Positions 1 to 8,372 of a DNA stretch of 64,000 bases are shown in pieces; the first letter of the stretch is position 1; each line of letters opens with the position of its first letter. The stretch lies in the NCBI GenBank assembly GCA_965197635.1, contig CBDANN010000008.1:124001-188000 (forward strand), written 5' to 3'. The notes under the pieces are model-generated. The model had not been told where the DNA came from, made no database searches, and saw nothing but the letters and a program-made list of their open reading frames with translations. Position numbers and translations under genes: made by a program. The DNA comes from Bin87 sp965197635 (lineage in GTDB: Bacteria; Chloroflexota; Dehalococcoidia; Lucifugimonadales; UBA3495).

Positions 1-57
1 TGCGCCCATCATACGCCCTCCAGCCTGACCAACCGTGTTTCTCAGACGGGCTGCTAG

Positions 58-191
58 TGTGGTGTATCCATAGTTCGTCGCATTAGAATGAAGCTTTCTA
101 AAGGGACGGGAAACCAGTTTCCTGCTTGAAGCAGAGTGGCACAAAGACACAAGCCGCCATTTTATTTCCGACGAACTACGGATACACCACA
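58..191. mobile_element. 134-bp MITE with 23-bp terminal inverted repeats, flanked by CTAG
   Basis: The terminal arms at 58-80 and 169-191 are inverted copies differing at one base (core TGTGGTGTATCC and TAGTTCGTCG). CTAG occurs immediately outside both ends (54-57 and 192-195), as expected of a target duplication. The 88-bp interior has no coding potential. The right CTAG is shared with the IS701 element that starts at 196, so two elements abut on one target. The parental family is unsure: CTAG fits IS701-type YTAR targets, or a TA target as in IS630. Confidence 0.75.
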
Positions 192-284
192 CTAGTATTA
201 CAACGACAGTTTAGGGAGGGATGCCGGCGAGCGCGATACTGGCGACGCGGCGTTTCGCATGGGACCGTCGGACCGTTCGTTGCG

Positions 285-1634
285 TTACTGGACATCCGCT
301 AACCATTGCAGCAGTTCCTCCGGCCCGAACCGTTCCCGTGGCAACAGCTCACGTACCACTCGGTACACCTGGGGTCTGGTGATCAGAGGCATCTTTTTCC
401 CCCCAATCCTGTTGCAAGGTGAGCAGGAAGGCCCCCGGCCAGCAGGCACATGGCAATGTGGTGATGCCAGCCCGCCCAGGTGCGGGTCTCGTACTCATCC
501 ATTCCCACGTCGTTCTTCTCGGTCTCGAACTCGGTTTCGATGCGCCAGCGGGAGCCGCCCACATGGGCCAGGGTTTCCAAAGGCGTGTCCTCGGGAGCGT
601 TGGACAAGTAGTAGCGGGGTTCGATGCCCGTCCTGGTTCCGGCGATAGATGGCCCAGAGGATTTCGCCAGGCTTGCGCTGCCGCGTTACCCGCACCCGCT
701 GGGCGCTGTAGCGGTAGGCGCGCGGCCCCTGGCTGCCCGCCGCGATGGTGATCTCCCGCCAGGCCTCCTCCGGCAACGCCAGGCTGCCCGCCGCGATGGT
801 GATCTCTCGCCAGGCTTCCTCCGGCAACGCCAGGCTGCGCTGTGCCATGGTCTGACGCTCTTCGCGTAACGATTTCGGTTGGCGCGGACGCCCGTTGCCC
901 TGATACGGCGGATTGGACCAGGTGGGTTCCAACGGCCATACCGTCAGATCCGGCCGCACGTCCAAAACGTAGCGCAGCCCCGTCGCTGACCGACCTTCCC
1001 GCAACGCGGGCGACATCCCGAAGGCCGAATCCCCAGCCACCCACTGGGCCTGGAGGTGTCCCCTCGCCTGGGCCCGCTCCAGCATCTCCAATGCCAACTC
1101 CGTCTTGCTCCGCTACTCCCGACGTCCCTCCGGCATCCCCGCCGCCTGGCACCGCTCAGCGTCTCCAGCCCATTCCTTTGGCAGATAAAGCCCCTTGTCC
1201 ACCAGCGCCCGGCCCCGGGGTCCCACGTGGGCCGGCAACACCCCAGCCGGGCAGTTGGCAATCTTCCCCAATGCCCCGCAGTACTGCCGCGCCACTCCCA
1301 CCGACTTCACTCCCTGCTTGGGAAAGTCGCTCCCGTCCAACACCCACACCGCCGGCGAATCCTCCAACCTGGGACCCAGATACTCCTGCAATCGGCCCAT
1401 CACCTCCGCATCGTCCCAGGGCGATGCGGTGAGAAAGCGCTGTAGCCCTCGAGCCGACGCTGGCACTGCCTCCGCAAGATTTTCGGCGTTGCGCCGCTCT
1501 GCGGATTGCACCAGCAGGCCTGGCAGGTATTGACGGCTGTGCTCCCGCGTTTCCCGGCGTCCAAAGGCCGGCGCAAAGTAAGCGTGAAAGTCCTGAAAGG
1601 CCCCATACACCCGCTCCAACTCTGCTGCATCCAT
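285..1634 (-). pseudogene. IS701-family DDE transposase, frameshifted
   Basis: The N-terminal part (from 1634 down to about 1113) begins MDAAELERVYGAFQDFHAYF and contains the WVLDGSDFPKQG segment, matching the VVDETGFLKQG catalytic region of other IS701 copies in this window. The middle (QWVAGDSAFG) and the C-terminus (SRWRIETEFETEK, then ELLQWLADVQ and a stop at 285-287) lie in other frames. At least two frame changes are therefore needed, so it cannot make a full transposase without correction. It also carries a 51-bp tandem duplication. Confidence 0.85.
731..832. repeat. 51-bp in-frame tandem duplication inside the IS701-A transposase
   Basis: Two adjacent 51-bp units (731-781 and 782-832) differ at only two positions. 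On the minus strand each encodes the 17-residue unit SLALPEEAWREITIAAG. The period is a multiple of three, so the duplication itself keeps the frame; other lesions break the gene. Confidence 0.9.
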
Positions 1635-1840
1635 CGCTCTGCCCCACCTCCCGAAGCCTTCGCCAACTAGCCTAAGATACTACCATATGAACTGTCGTTG
1701 TAATACTAGGGATGTGTGTGGAGAGCGGCTTCACCCGAATCTACGCTGTAAGTTGGGGTGATTTCAGTAAGTGATTTACCACATTCCATCCTTGAAACGA
1801 TGGTCGCGTGGGTGTGGGAAGGAGAAGATAAGAGTTTTCG

Positions 1841-2042
1841 CTACTCGGAGAGAGCGACTTCATGCGTGGAGCGCGTTCCCGTCGTGAGACGGGTCTGGTT
1901 GCGCTTGTTGACGACGAGGTCCTCCGGCGGCACGTCCAGGGGACTTCCTGCCCTGGCCTGGGTCTCGGGACCCACGCGCCGGATATTTTCCGCCGCGTTC
2001 TCGTCGGCGCTGCATTGGTGACCGCATCCGAGACATCCCGGT
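1841..2042 (-). pseudogene. C-terminal remnant of an IS200/IS605-family TnpB (OrfB)
   Basis: Reading the minus strand from about 2042 to the TAG at 1841-1843 gives PGCLGCGHQCSADENAAENI and a 45-residue tail. This is the second CxxC of the TnpB zinc ribbon followed by the conserved (A/R)D.NAA.NI block holding the last RuvC aspartate. Upstream the frame meets TGA exactly where similarity to an IS1380 transposase begins on the other strand, so the rest of tnpB was cut off by that junction. TnpB proteins are RNA-guided nucleases whose guide RNA overlaps the tnpB 3' end and the transposon right end. Any such relic here would lie below 1841. Confidence 0.75.
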
Positions 2043-2380
2043 CACCCTGGTCCACCATCTGTGTCTGGGTGAGCTGGTGGACCGCCACGTTGACCTGGGC
2101 GAAGCGGCTGGCCGAGCCAACGCTGGCGACAAGGTGCTGACGCTGATGGAGTCTGCATTGACAACGCTGACGTGTTGCGCACCGGCGGGACGGCTGGCGC
2201 CATCGGCTGCGTGGTGAATGCGCCGTCCACCTTGGGGATCTTGCTGCGCAGCTTCCTGTGGGGCCGTGTGCGTCAGCTGGATCGGTTGAGTCGGGAGGTG
2301 TTGGCCCGGGCCTGGGCTGCTGGGGCGGGACCCGGCGACCAACCGTTGACCATCGAGCTGGAATCTACCGTGACACGAGC
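2043..2380 (+). pseudogene. Internal fragment of an IS1380-family transposase
   Basis: The translated fragments VHHLCLGELVDRHVDLGEA, then VVNAPSTLGILLRSFLWG and LTIELEST, match residues of the intact-frame IS1380 transposase at 24820 (HHLGLGELVDRHVDLGDA, VVKAPSTLGTFLRSFRWG, LTIDLDST). There is no start, no C-terminus, and frame changes within the piece. Terminal repeats are missing, so this is a decayed internal segment joined to the tnpB remnant. About 135 bp after it, up to 2515, show nothing recognisable. Confidence 0.75.
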
Positions 2381-2515
2381 CGCTGACATTCAGCGAGTCG
2401 GGCTGGACAGGAGGGCGCGGCGGAGACGTTCTCTACGTTGACCCGCAGAGGTGTCCCGACGTGGTTCCACATCTGAGGCGGAAAGATTTATCATGCGCAG
2501 AAGGGGGATCGGATT

Positions 2516-2866
2516 ATGCCCCTTTTTGAGACGTCGGACGCGGCAAGGGCCGAACTCCATTACATCGTTGAAAATTTCTGGTTTCTGGTAGTGACGACGT
2601 TCGGGCCTTTCGTAGCAATTTTGTTGCTTGGGATTTTGGGCGGGGCCTTTATGCGTCCCAGTCGGGTTGCTCCAATGACGATATTGGGCACCTTTGTGGT
2701 GCTGGTCACCTGTCCGACGACGGTAATCTGCATTTTGCGGTATGGCGTATTTGACCACTTGGTGGTCACTGGGATTTTCTCAGGCGCTTATTTGGTTCTC
2801 ACATTGCTGTTGCTCCTTGTGTTCTGGTACTTCGGTCGGGGTTCTTCTACCCAGGGCACTGGGTAA
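2516..2866 (+). CDS. Small hypothetical membrane protein, 116 aa
   Basis: Not a family I recognise. The ATG follows AAGGGGGATCGGATT, a plausible ribosome binding site. Three hydrophobic stretches are visible: about residues 20-45 (FWFLVVTTFGPFVAILLLG), 53-75 (MTILGTFVVLVTCPTTVICI) and 84-108 (VTGIFSGAYLVLTLLLLLVF). This suggests an inner-membrane protein with three helices and a short basic tail. It stands alone between two transposon remnants, so it may be host DNA or transposon cargo. Confidence 0.6.
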   Translation: MPLFETSDAARAELHYIVENFWFLVVTTFGPFVAILLLGILGGAFMRPSRVAPMTILGTFVVLVTCPTTVICILRYGVFDHLVVTGIFSGAYLVLTLLLLLVFWYFGRGSSTQGTG

Positions 2867-2922
2867 GTGTTGTACTACTGTCCCCGGTGTGGGGTACCAA
2901 CCGTTGGTGCTAGTTAGTGTTA

Positions 2923-3782
2923 GAACCTGTCTACGATCTCTGAAATAGGTTAAGCTGAGACTATTATCAGGGGAGGGGTAATCATGTCTCATTCCTATCC
3001 CAGCGACATCAGTAGGGAGCAATTCGCCCGTATTCTGCCCACGCTGAAGTCGGCCCGACGCCGGACCAAGCCCCGCATTGTGGACTTGTATGACGTTTTC
3101 TGCGGCGTGCTGTATCTCCTGAAAAGCGGCTGCCAGTGGCGAATGCTGCCGGCGGACTTCCCCGATTGGCGCACTTGTTACCAGTATTTCCGGCAATGGA
3201 GCGAGCAGCCCGACCCGGAGCAGGATTCCATTCTGGAACAAGTCCTAAAAAAAATCGGTTGGCGAGGCCCGACAAAGCAATGGGAGGGAAGAGCAGACCA
3301 GCTGCTGCATCGTGGACTCCCAGAGCGTCAAGAACACGGACACCGCCGAGCAGAAGGGCTATGACGCGGGCAAAAAGGTGTCCGGAAGCAAGCGTCATAT
3401 CGCGGTGGACACGCAAGGATTGCCCCATGCGATACAGGTGACTACCGCCGACGTTACCGATCGGGCGGGGGCTTTGGCGATGTTTGACGAAAACCGGTCC
3501 GACCTCAACCGGGTCCAGAAGGTGTTGGTGGACGGTGGTTACACCGGGAAGCCCTTTGCTGCTGCAGTGCAAGGCATATTGGGAGCCGCGGTGGAAGTGG
3601 TGAAACGCAACGAACTGCACACCTTCGTGGTGCTGCCGAAACGATGGGTGGTGGAGCGGTCATTCGCCTGGCTGGAAAAGTGCCGCCGGCTCTGGAAGAA
3701 CTGTGAAAGAAAGCTCAATACCAGCCTGCAAATGGTGGTGCTCGCCTTCACGGTGCTAATCCTAAAAAGCGTAAACAGGCTC
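2923..3782 (+). mobile_element. IS5-family (IS427-like) insertion sequence, 860 bp
   Basis: The ends GAACCTGTCTACG (2923) and GAGCCTGTTTACG (complement, ending 3782) are imperfect inverted repeats. TA lies outside each end (2921-2922 and 3783-3784), as expected for IS5/IS427 elements, which duplicate TA or TNA. It contains two overlapping transposase frames and is inserted about 25 bp from one end of the IS982-like element. Confidence 0.8.
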
Positions 3783-3785
3783 TAA
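2984..3785 (+). CDS. IS5-family transposase, two frames joined at an A8 tract
   Basis: The first frame (2984-3364) starts MSHSYPSDISREQFARILP after GGGGAGGGGTAATC and has the IS5 N-terminal block (LYLLKSGCQWRMLPADFP). The second frame (to 3785) has the catalytic regions CCIVDSQSVKNTD, VLVDGGYTGKPF and VVERSFAWLEKCRRLWKNCE. Similarity switches frame just after eight adenines at 3247-3254: CTA AAA AAA continues as AAA TCG GTT GGC. Restoring one protein needs the loss of one A, or slippage there. Paired frames read through a shift are known in this group, so this may be programmed rather than a lesion. Confidence 0.75.
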
Positions 3786-4578
3786 GAGGACGAATTGAGC
3801 AATGGAGCGATGGATGCGTCCGTTTTCGTCCGGTTCCAGTCCATCCCACTGCACCAGTATGTTGAAGGCGGCCATCAGGTAACTCAGATGCGCCTCAAAT
3901 CCTCGCCAGGTGTTATGACGCAGCTCCTTGCTGCCCCACACCGTGGTCATCATGGAGAAGGTGGTTGCCACGATCTCCGCACGTTCATTGGCCGCGACGA
4001 CACCGTTCCACAAGCCCGTTTCAGTTGTCTGGGTCGCCTTTGGCGCGGTGCAAGCCGGTGTCGGTCAGGATGATCATCTGGCCGTCGTAGCAGGCCAACA
4101 GGGGTAAGAACCGCTGGTCATGGACGTTGGCAGTGGCGCAGTCCCAATCCACAATCAGCCCCAATTTGTTGAGCACGACGCAGAGTTTGCCGCCCACGAT
4201 CCAGCGATGATTGGACTTGCCGCGCCGGCCCACCTGATGGAGCTGACGCCCCGCCCTTACCGGATGGCCCAGTGCGATGCCATAGCTGTCGGCCACGCCC
4301 AGGATGGTGGGCGGAGCCAGGAAACAGCCGGTCCAGCAGGCTTTGGCTTCCAGGCGGCGGAAGCGGCGGGTGCGCTCGGGCAGCTGGGGAAAGAGGTCTC
4401 CATAGTTGTGCCGGAGCCAGTCGTAAAAGGCGCGGCGGCTGACGCCCTTGATGGCGTAGCGCGCTCCGATGGTGATCACTTCGCCCAGGGAGCGGACCGC
4501 TTGGGGATGATGGGGAAGTTCGGGCAGGGCATCGTCGATCCGGCAATAGAGTTCGGTGATAAAATCGGTGATGTTCAC
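3786..4578 (-). pseudogene. IS982-like transposase, frameshifted and truncated by the IS5 insertion
   Basis: The N-terminal frame starts at 4578 (MNITDFITELYCRIDDAL) and runs through KSNHRWIVGGKLCVVLNKLG and MIILTDTGLHRAKGDPDN to 4021. The rest (NERAEIVATTFSMMTTVWG... GRIHRSIAQFVL) continues in another frame to 3786, where the inserted IS5 element replaces the last residues. One frameshift near 4015 plus the insertion make it nonfunctional. It might instead belong to a related IS4/IS5-like group. Confidence 0.7.
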
Positions 4579-4822
4579 GGGGTTCCTCCGCTGTCGAGCG
4601 TATCAACTTACAGCATAAGGAACCCTGTGGCGTTTTCAATATCATCTCAAACTAGCACCAACGGTTGTTAGCCGGTTTCAGTGGTTAGGTTTTACGACCG
4701 CAAGGTGGTGCATTGAACTTGGATTGCTACCGTCGGCCGTACAGACGATCCTGTGGCAAAAATTCGTGGCGTGTGGAGCCGATTGAGGAACCGACCGCTC
4801 CGTCAGTCGGGACGGCCGGCGG

Positions 4823-4896
4823 CGTCGTCAGTCGGCGACAGTTACATTGTGCCAGCGTCGGATGGTTCCCCGCTACGGGCGGGTGTCATCAATCTG
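4823..4896. repeat. Diverged dispersed repeat, copy 1
   Basis: This stretch resembles 14232-14308: both have a GTCAGTCGG/GTAGTCGG-like start, then TTGTGCC.GC..., CGCTAC, and end with GTCATCAATCTGG. The last 13 bases are identical and the rest is clearly similar but diverged. Neither copy is coding and both lie in intergenic DNA near genomic junctions. Nature unknown. Confidence 0.5.
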
Positions 4897-4926
4897 GCGG
4901 TTTGGTCGGGCCGGCCCTAACGTCGG

Positions 4927-5636
4927 TTACTGGGCTAAGCGTCGGTCTCGCTCGGCCTCCTCATGGTTCCCGAGGTTGTCGTGGATCCACACGCCCGCAA
5001 TCGGTACGCTTCGGGGTCGTGGCCTTCGAAGAGGTCGATGTGCCGGTTCATGTCTGCAAGCGCCTTTTCCCATTCGGGCGTCCGGAGTTGGGTGTACGCA
5101 ATGGCGCGGTGGCCGTAACCCATGGAGTGGTCAGGGTCAAGTTCGATTGCTCGGGTCGCGTCTTCGACTCCCTGTTCCGGTTCGGGTGTCGGCGCAATCG
5201 TATGGGCGTGCGCCCGTCGGCGCCAGTGGCCAGCGTCGTTGAGGTTCAGTTCTGCGGCGCGGGTGAAGTCCGCCAGCGCTTGGTCGTGCTTGCCGGCGTA
5301 CATGTACCCGGTTCCCCGCGCCTCGTAGAGGCCGGAGACATCGGGTTGGATGCGGATTGCTTCGTCGTAGGCCGCGATGGCTGAGAACCAGGCTGCCTCG
5401 CGCATGTGGGCGTAGCCCTGCTGGTACGCGCTGACTGCGTCGGCGTCCGTGAGACCGGCGGGTAGCTCATCGTCGATGATCTGAACCTGCGACCGGTCCA
5501 GTGTCGGGAGGTGGTCGACTTAGTTGGACGCCTGCTCGCCGTAGGGGTTGGTGTTGCACGCCAGCGCCAGGAGTAGAGTGGCCGCGATGCTGGCGATCCA
5601 AGTGGTGCTCGGTGGGCGCCAGGGGCGCCTGTGCAT
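4927..5636 (-). pseudogene. TPR-repeat lipoprotein, broken by a nonsense codon and a frameshift
   Basis: The start at 5636 gives a signal peptide (MHRRPWRPPSTTWIAS, hydrophobic core, lipobox LALAC). An in-frame TAA follows 15 residues after the lipobox cysteine (5520-5522). The same frame then continues with tetratricopeptide-like units: YQQGYAHMREAAWFSAIAAY, YEARGTGYMYAGKHDQALAD, RRRAHAHTI...GVEDATRAIELDPD, and GYGHRAIAYTQLRTPEWEKA. Near 4990 the sensible sequence shifts frame (VWIHDNLGNHEEAERDRRLA, TAA at 4927-4929). When intact it would be a membrane-anchored lipoprotein of about 235 residues acting in protein-protein contacts outside the membrane. Confidence 0.75.
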
Positions 5637-5815
5637 CCGTCTGGACGTCTGCAAAGGGCCTGAGACCGTTGGGAAGGTTTTCCATGCCTAAAACATGCAG
5701 GCTGCTGTTCTCGTGGCTCTGTGGCCGAAATTCGGGGTTTGCGCCGCCGATCATGAAACTGGCCGCCCCGTTGTTTGGGGCGACCGGCGTCGCGACGGTT
5801 CGGCGGGCAGGTTGT

Positions 5816-6694
5816 TCATTCCCACGGCTTGCCGTCAGGGAACACGTCATCCTCGGAGGTGCCGCTGATCTGGTGGGTTCTTTCCGTCAGTCGGTCCATC
5901 GCGTTGTTGACCAGTGCCTGCAGTTCCAGTTTCTGGCTGTGGTCCATGGGACGAGGCGAACGGTTGTAGCGGTACTCGGTGGCGTACTGGACCAGCCAGT
6001 TCGAGTAACCGGTATTCGAGTTGGGGTCAGGGTACGTGGTGTGGTCAAGGATCTCCTGCACCGCCTGGCGGAGTTCGACGTCCTGCGGGTCGGTCGCATC
6101 GCCGTGGTGTTCGACGTAGCGTTCCCAGATCCGGTTCAGGTCGTGGCGGAAGATAGTCGGGTCGTTGTACGCCGACAGGATGCCGCGCAGGGCGTTTTCC
6201 ACGCCCTGCTGGGCGGAGAAGCCCATTAGCTTCTGGTTCCAGTGGTCTTCTTCAACCATGTCGTTGTAGTGTTTCTGCCACTCGGCGGCGTTCTCCAGTC
6301 GTTGACGCGTGGCGGGCCAGTGCTCGGGGTAGTCGTCTTGGTAGTCGTTCCCGTAGCCGAGTCTCTCCCCGCTCATGTAGATCCCCCAATGGTCGGCTTG
6401 GCCGGCGATGTGTTGCTTCGCTTGGCGGAACTTCCGAAAGTCGTCCAGCGTCATTGACACCACATCGAGTTCCAGCACGGGCGGGTTTTCGCCCATGTAG
6501 AGGGCGGCTGCCTTTCCTGAGGATGTGGCGCGGATGGTCCCAGGTGCCGAGATGATGAGCAGGTCGAGATCGGAGTCCGGGGCATGGTCGCCCCTGGCGC
6601 GGGAGCCGTGCAGGATCACGGTGTCGGGGCGGACGGCTTGCTGGACGGCGTTGGCGATATTGACTGCGTGGGGGTCTGGTTTTCGTTGGCTCAT
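5816..6694 (-). CDS. Nucleotidyltransferase (MNT) fused to a HEPN-like domain
   Basis: A 292-residue protein. The N-terminal nucleotidyltransferase domain has the polymerase-beta-fold signature LHGSRARG (residues 29-35) and DSDLDLL (40-46), the metal-binding GSx10DxD pattern. The C-terminal part (about 150-290) looks like a HEPN or NTase substrate-binding helical bundle: SAQQGVENALRGILSAYND and RHDLNRIWERYVEHH. In many prokaryotes MNT and HEPN are separate antitoxin and toxin, with MNT adding AMP to the HEPN RNase; here they are one chain. The start overlaps the stop of a small upstream gene as ATGA, so the two are translationally coupled. It could also be a drug or small-molecule nucleotidyltransferase. 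Confidence 0.75.
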   Translation of the reverse strand: MSQRKPDPHAVNIANAVQQAVRPDTVILHGSRARGDHAPDSDLDLLIISAPGTIRATSSGKAAALYMGENPPVLELDVVSMTLDDFRKFRQAKQHIAGQADHWGIYMSGERLGYGNDYQDDYPEHWPATRQRLENAAEWQKHYNDMVEEDHWNQKLMGFSAQQGVENALRGILSAYNDPTIFRHDLNRIWERYVEHHGDATDPQDVELRQAVQEILDHTTYPDPNSNTGYSNWLVQYATEYRYNRSPRPMDHSQKLELQALVNNAMDRLTERTHQISGTSEDDVFPDGKPWE

Positions 6695-6825
6695 CGCGGT
6701 GTTCTTGGGTGCGGGAGGTGGAAATTGCAGTACTCTTCGTTTTCAAGGGCGTCCAACTGGCATTGCCGGTCCTGGTCGTCCCGGTAGCGGCACTGGATGC
6801 GGGGCTTGTCCAAAACTCCTGGCAT
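6691..6825 (-). CDS. 44-aa cysteine/histidine peptide, coupled to the MNT-HEPN gene
   Basis: The chosen ATG at 6825 follows AAGGAAACCGACC, a good ribosome binding site, and the peptide ends in an ATGA overlap with the next gene. It contains a C..C..C..H set (QCRYRDDQDRQCQL, then NEEYCNFHLPH) spaced like a small zinc knuckle. Family unknown; a longer in-frame extension upstream exists but is proline/arginine-rich and lacks an RBS. The coupling suggests the peptide binds or regulates the MNT-HEPN protein. Confidence 0.6.
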   Translation of the reverse strand: MPGVLDKPRIQCRYRDDQDRQCQLDALENEEYCNFHLPHPRTPR

Positions 6826-7428
6826 GGTCGGTTTCCTTATCCCAATGACGGACGGACATACGAAAACGGCCCAAGAGCGCGTTTTTTGCGCTGGGCTTCG
6901 GCTTCCGAAGACGGTCGTCAGCGGGAAATCATCCCGCCATCGGTCTTCGGTTCTTGGGAAACGTTGCCTGCTTCGTGTTCCCCCGGCTCGGGCCAACTTC
7001 GTTGGGGTCCCGTTCGCGGAAGGAAGAGTTGCGCACAATCTGCCTACCCTGCCCGTGGGCAGGTGCTGTCGCCCTTGGTGAGCGACCTTTGCCATTTTAT
7101 AGACCGGCGACTGTTGGTCGTCAGCGCTCTGACCGTGGGACTTCGGCTGTTTCGGCCGGATTTGGCCAATGAAAATGGGCGGCGGGTGGATGTCGACCAC
7201 CGTGAACCTGTGGTCAGGCCCTTACGGCTCTTGGCCCTTGTCCCAGATACATGTTATCACGAGATACCACGTTTCTGCATTCTGCATTCTGCAACCGCGG
7301 CCAGTGCCGGCAGGCGGATGCGCGCCACCGTCGGCGGAGCCGCCGACCAAACCCCACTCGGTCCCGTCGTGGGCCGTCGTGCGGGTCGGGAATGTGACCT
7401 GCTGAGTTCGCCGATAAAGCGTCCGGCG
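6826..7428. other. 603-bp intergenic stretch without a supported gene
   Basis: I see only open frames without ribosome binding sites or family likeness. There is a short direct repeat TTCTGCAT near 7272-7292 and a CTGCCC/GGGCAG hairpin near 7050. It should contain the promoter for the minus-strand pair starting at 6825, but no convincing -35/-10 pair is visible. Confidence 0.4.
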
Positions 7429-7991
7429 TCACGAGGCGGCTGGTTCGTTCGATGGCTTGTCCACCGTCTCGGAGCGTCCCTTCTTGGTGCGCCGTTTGCG
7501 GGCGTTGCGACTGAGACCGAGGCGATGGAACCTGACCCAACGAGAACTGGCCTTCTTCCTGGTGCCGTCCGGGAGGTGTATCCAGCCGTTGCCGTCGAGC
7601 ACGTCCTTGAACGTTACCCAGGCGACGATGTGCCGGTGATGGCCGGTGCCTTCCCAACGGGCGTATTCTCCCCGAACGGAAGCGCGGCGTCCTCCGAGGT
7701 GGCGCAGGTTTTCCAACTGGTAGCCCAGATGCAGGATGATCCTGCGGAGACTGTCGAGGTCGTAGAAGTTGACCTTGTTGTGGAACTTCGAAGAGTGATG
7801 CCAGGCGACGGGTTGCCAGTGTTTCTTCTTGGCCATCCACTGGGCAAAACCCAGCGACATGTGGATGTCGGCGTCGCGGGGGTCCTGGGCGGTGAACCGC
7901 TGACGGGCTTGATGTTTCTGCGGTAGGCGTCAACGGCGTTGTTGCTTATGCCGCGGCGGTGGTTGTAGCCGGAACATGTGGGGTTCTCCAT
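7429..7991 (-). pseudogene. Unknown basic protein, split by a frameshift
   Basis: The N-terminal frame from ATG 7991 reads MENPTCSGYNHRRGISNNAV then DAYRRNIKPVS. Around 7885 the sensible sequence moves to another frame: RFTAQDPRDADIHMSLGFAQ, AWHHSSKFHNKVNFYDLDSL, ARWEGTGHHRHIVAWVTFKD, VLDGNGWIHLPDGTRKK, ending basic at 7429. The downstream frame alone could start at ATG 7860. No family is recognised. A basic, His/Trp-rich chain of about 190 residues could bind nucleic acid, but this is a guess. Confidence 0.45.
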
Positions 7992-8372
7992 GCTTCTTGC
8001 TGGTTGGTTGCGATGTCCTCGTGGTCAGCGGCGGTGCGGTGTCCATCAGCCGCAAGGCAGCGTCAGGGCGTGTTCCGTTTCCGCCTTGTGGCCGCGGTGA
8101 GGTCATTTGCCGGTCGAGGCAAGGGAATTTTCCCCCTGGCCTCGCTCTCGGGCGTGTCTGTGGCCCGTGTGCCGTTGCTGGCGCTTTCCTTTCGCCGTTA
8201 GCGGGCGTGCCGGGTGGTCTGGCGGCGGCGTGTTCGCTTCGCGTTGGTTTCAGCCGGTTGTCGCGGAGACTGCGGCAAACTCCTTCGGCAGAAGACTGGC
8301 CGCCTTTTTCAGGATGAATCATGATACGCTTGCCGCTCCGAGCCAAGGCTCTCGCACGACATTCTTCGGCGG
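7992..8372. other. 381-bp stretch without a supported gene
   Basis: Long open frames exist on both strands because of the GC bias, but none has a ribosome binding site, family likeness or clean boundaries. It presumably contains the upstream region of the epimerase gene at 8373. Confidence 0.35.

Larger units (their letters stand above)
196..1705 (-). mobile_element. IS701-family insertion sequence (copy A), complete but with dead transposase
   Basis: The ends are perfect inverted repeats (TATTACAACGACAGTT at 196-211 and its complement at 1690-1705). CTAG lies outside each end (192-195 and 1706-1709). IS701 elements are known for 4-bp YTAR target duplications, and CTAG fits. The element is 1510 bp and carries one minus-strand transposase reading region broken by frameshifts. 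Confidence 0.85.
2898..4667 (-). mobile_element. IS982-like insertion sequence interrupted by an IS5-family element
   Basis: A 17-bp perfect inverted repeat, CAACCGTTGGTGCTAGT at 2898-2914 and its complement at 4651-4667, bounds a minus-strand transposase. The transposase C-terminus is interrupted by the IS5-family element at 2923-3782. Removing that insertion gives an element of about 0.9 kb, a normal size for IS982-type elements. The family assignment rests on the look of the transposase and is less certain than the boundaries. Confidence 0.65.
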
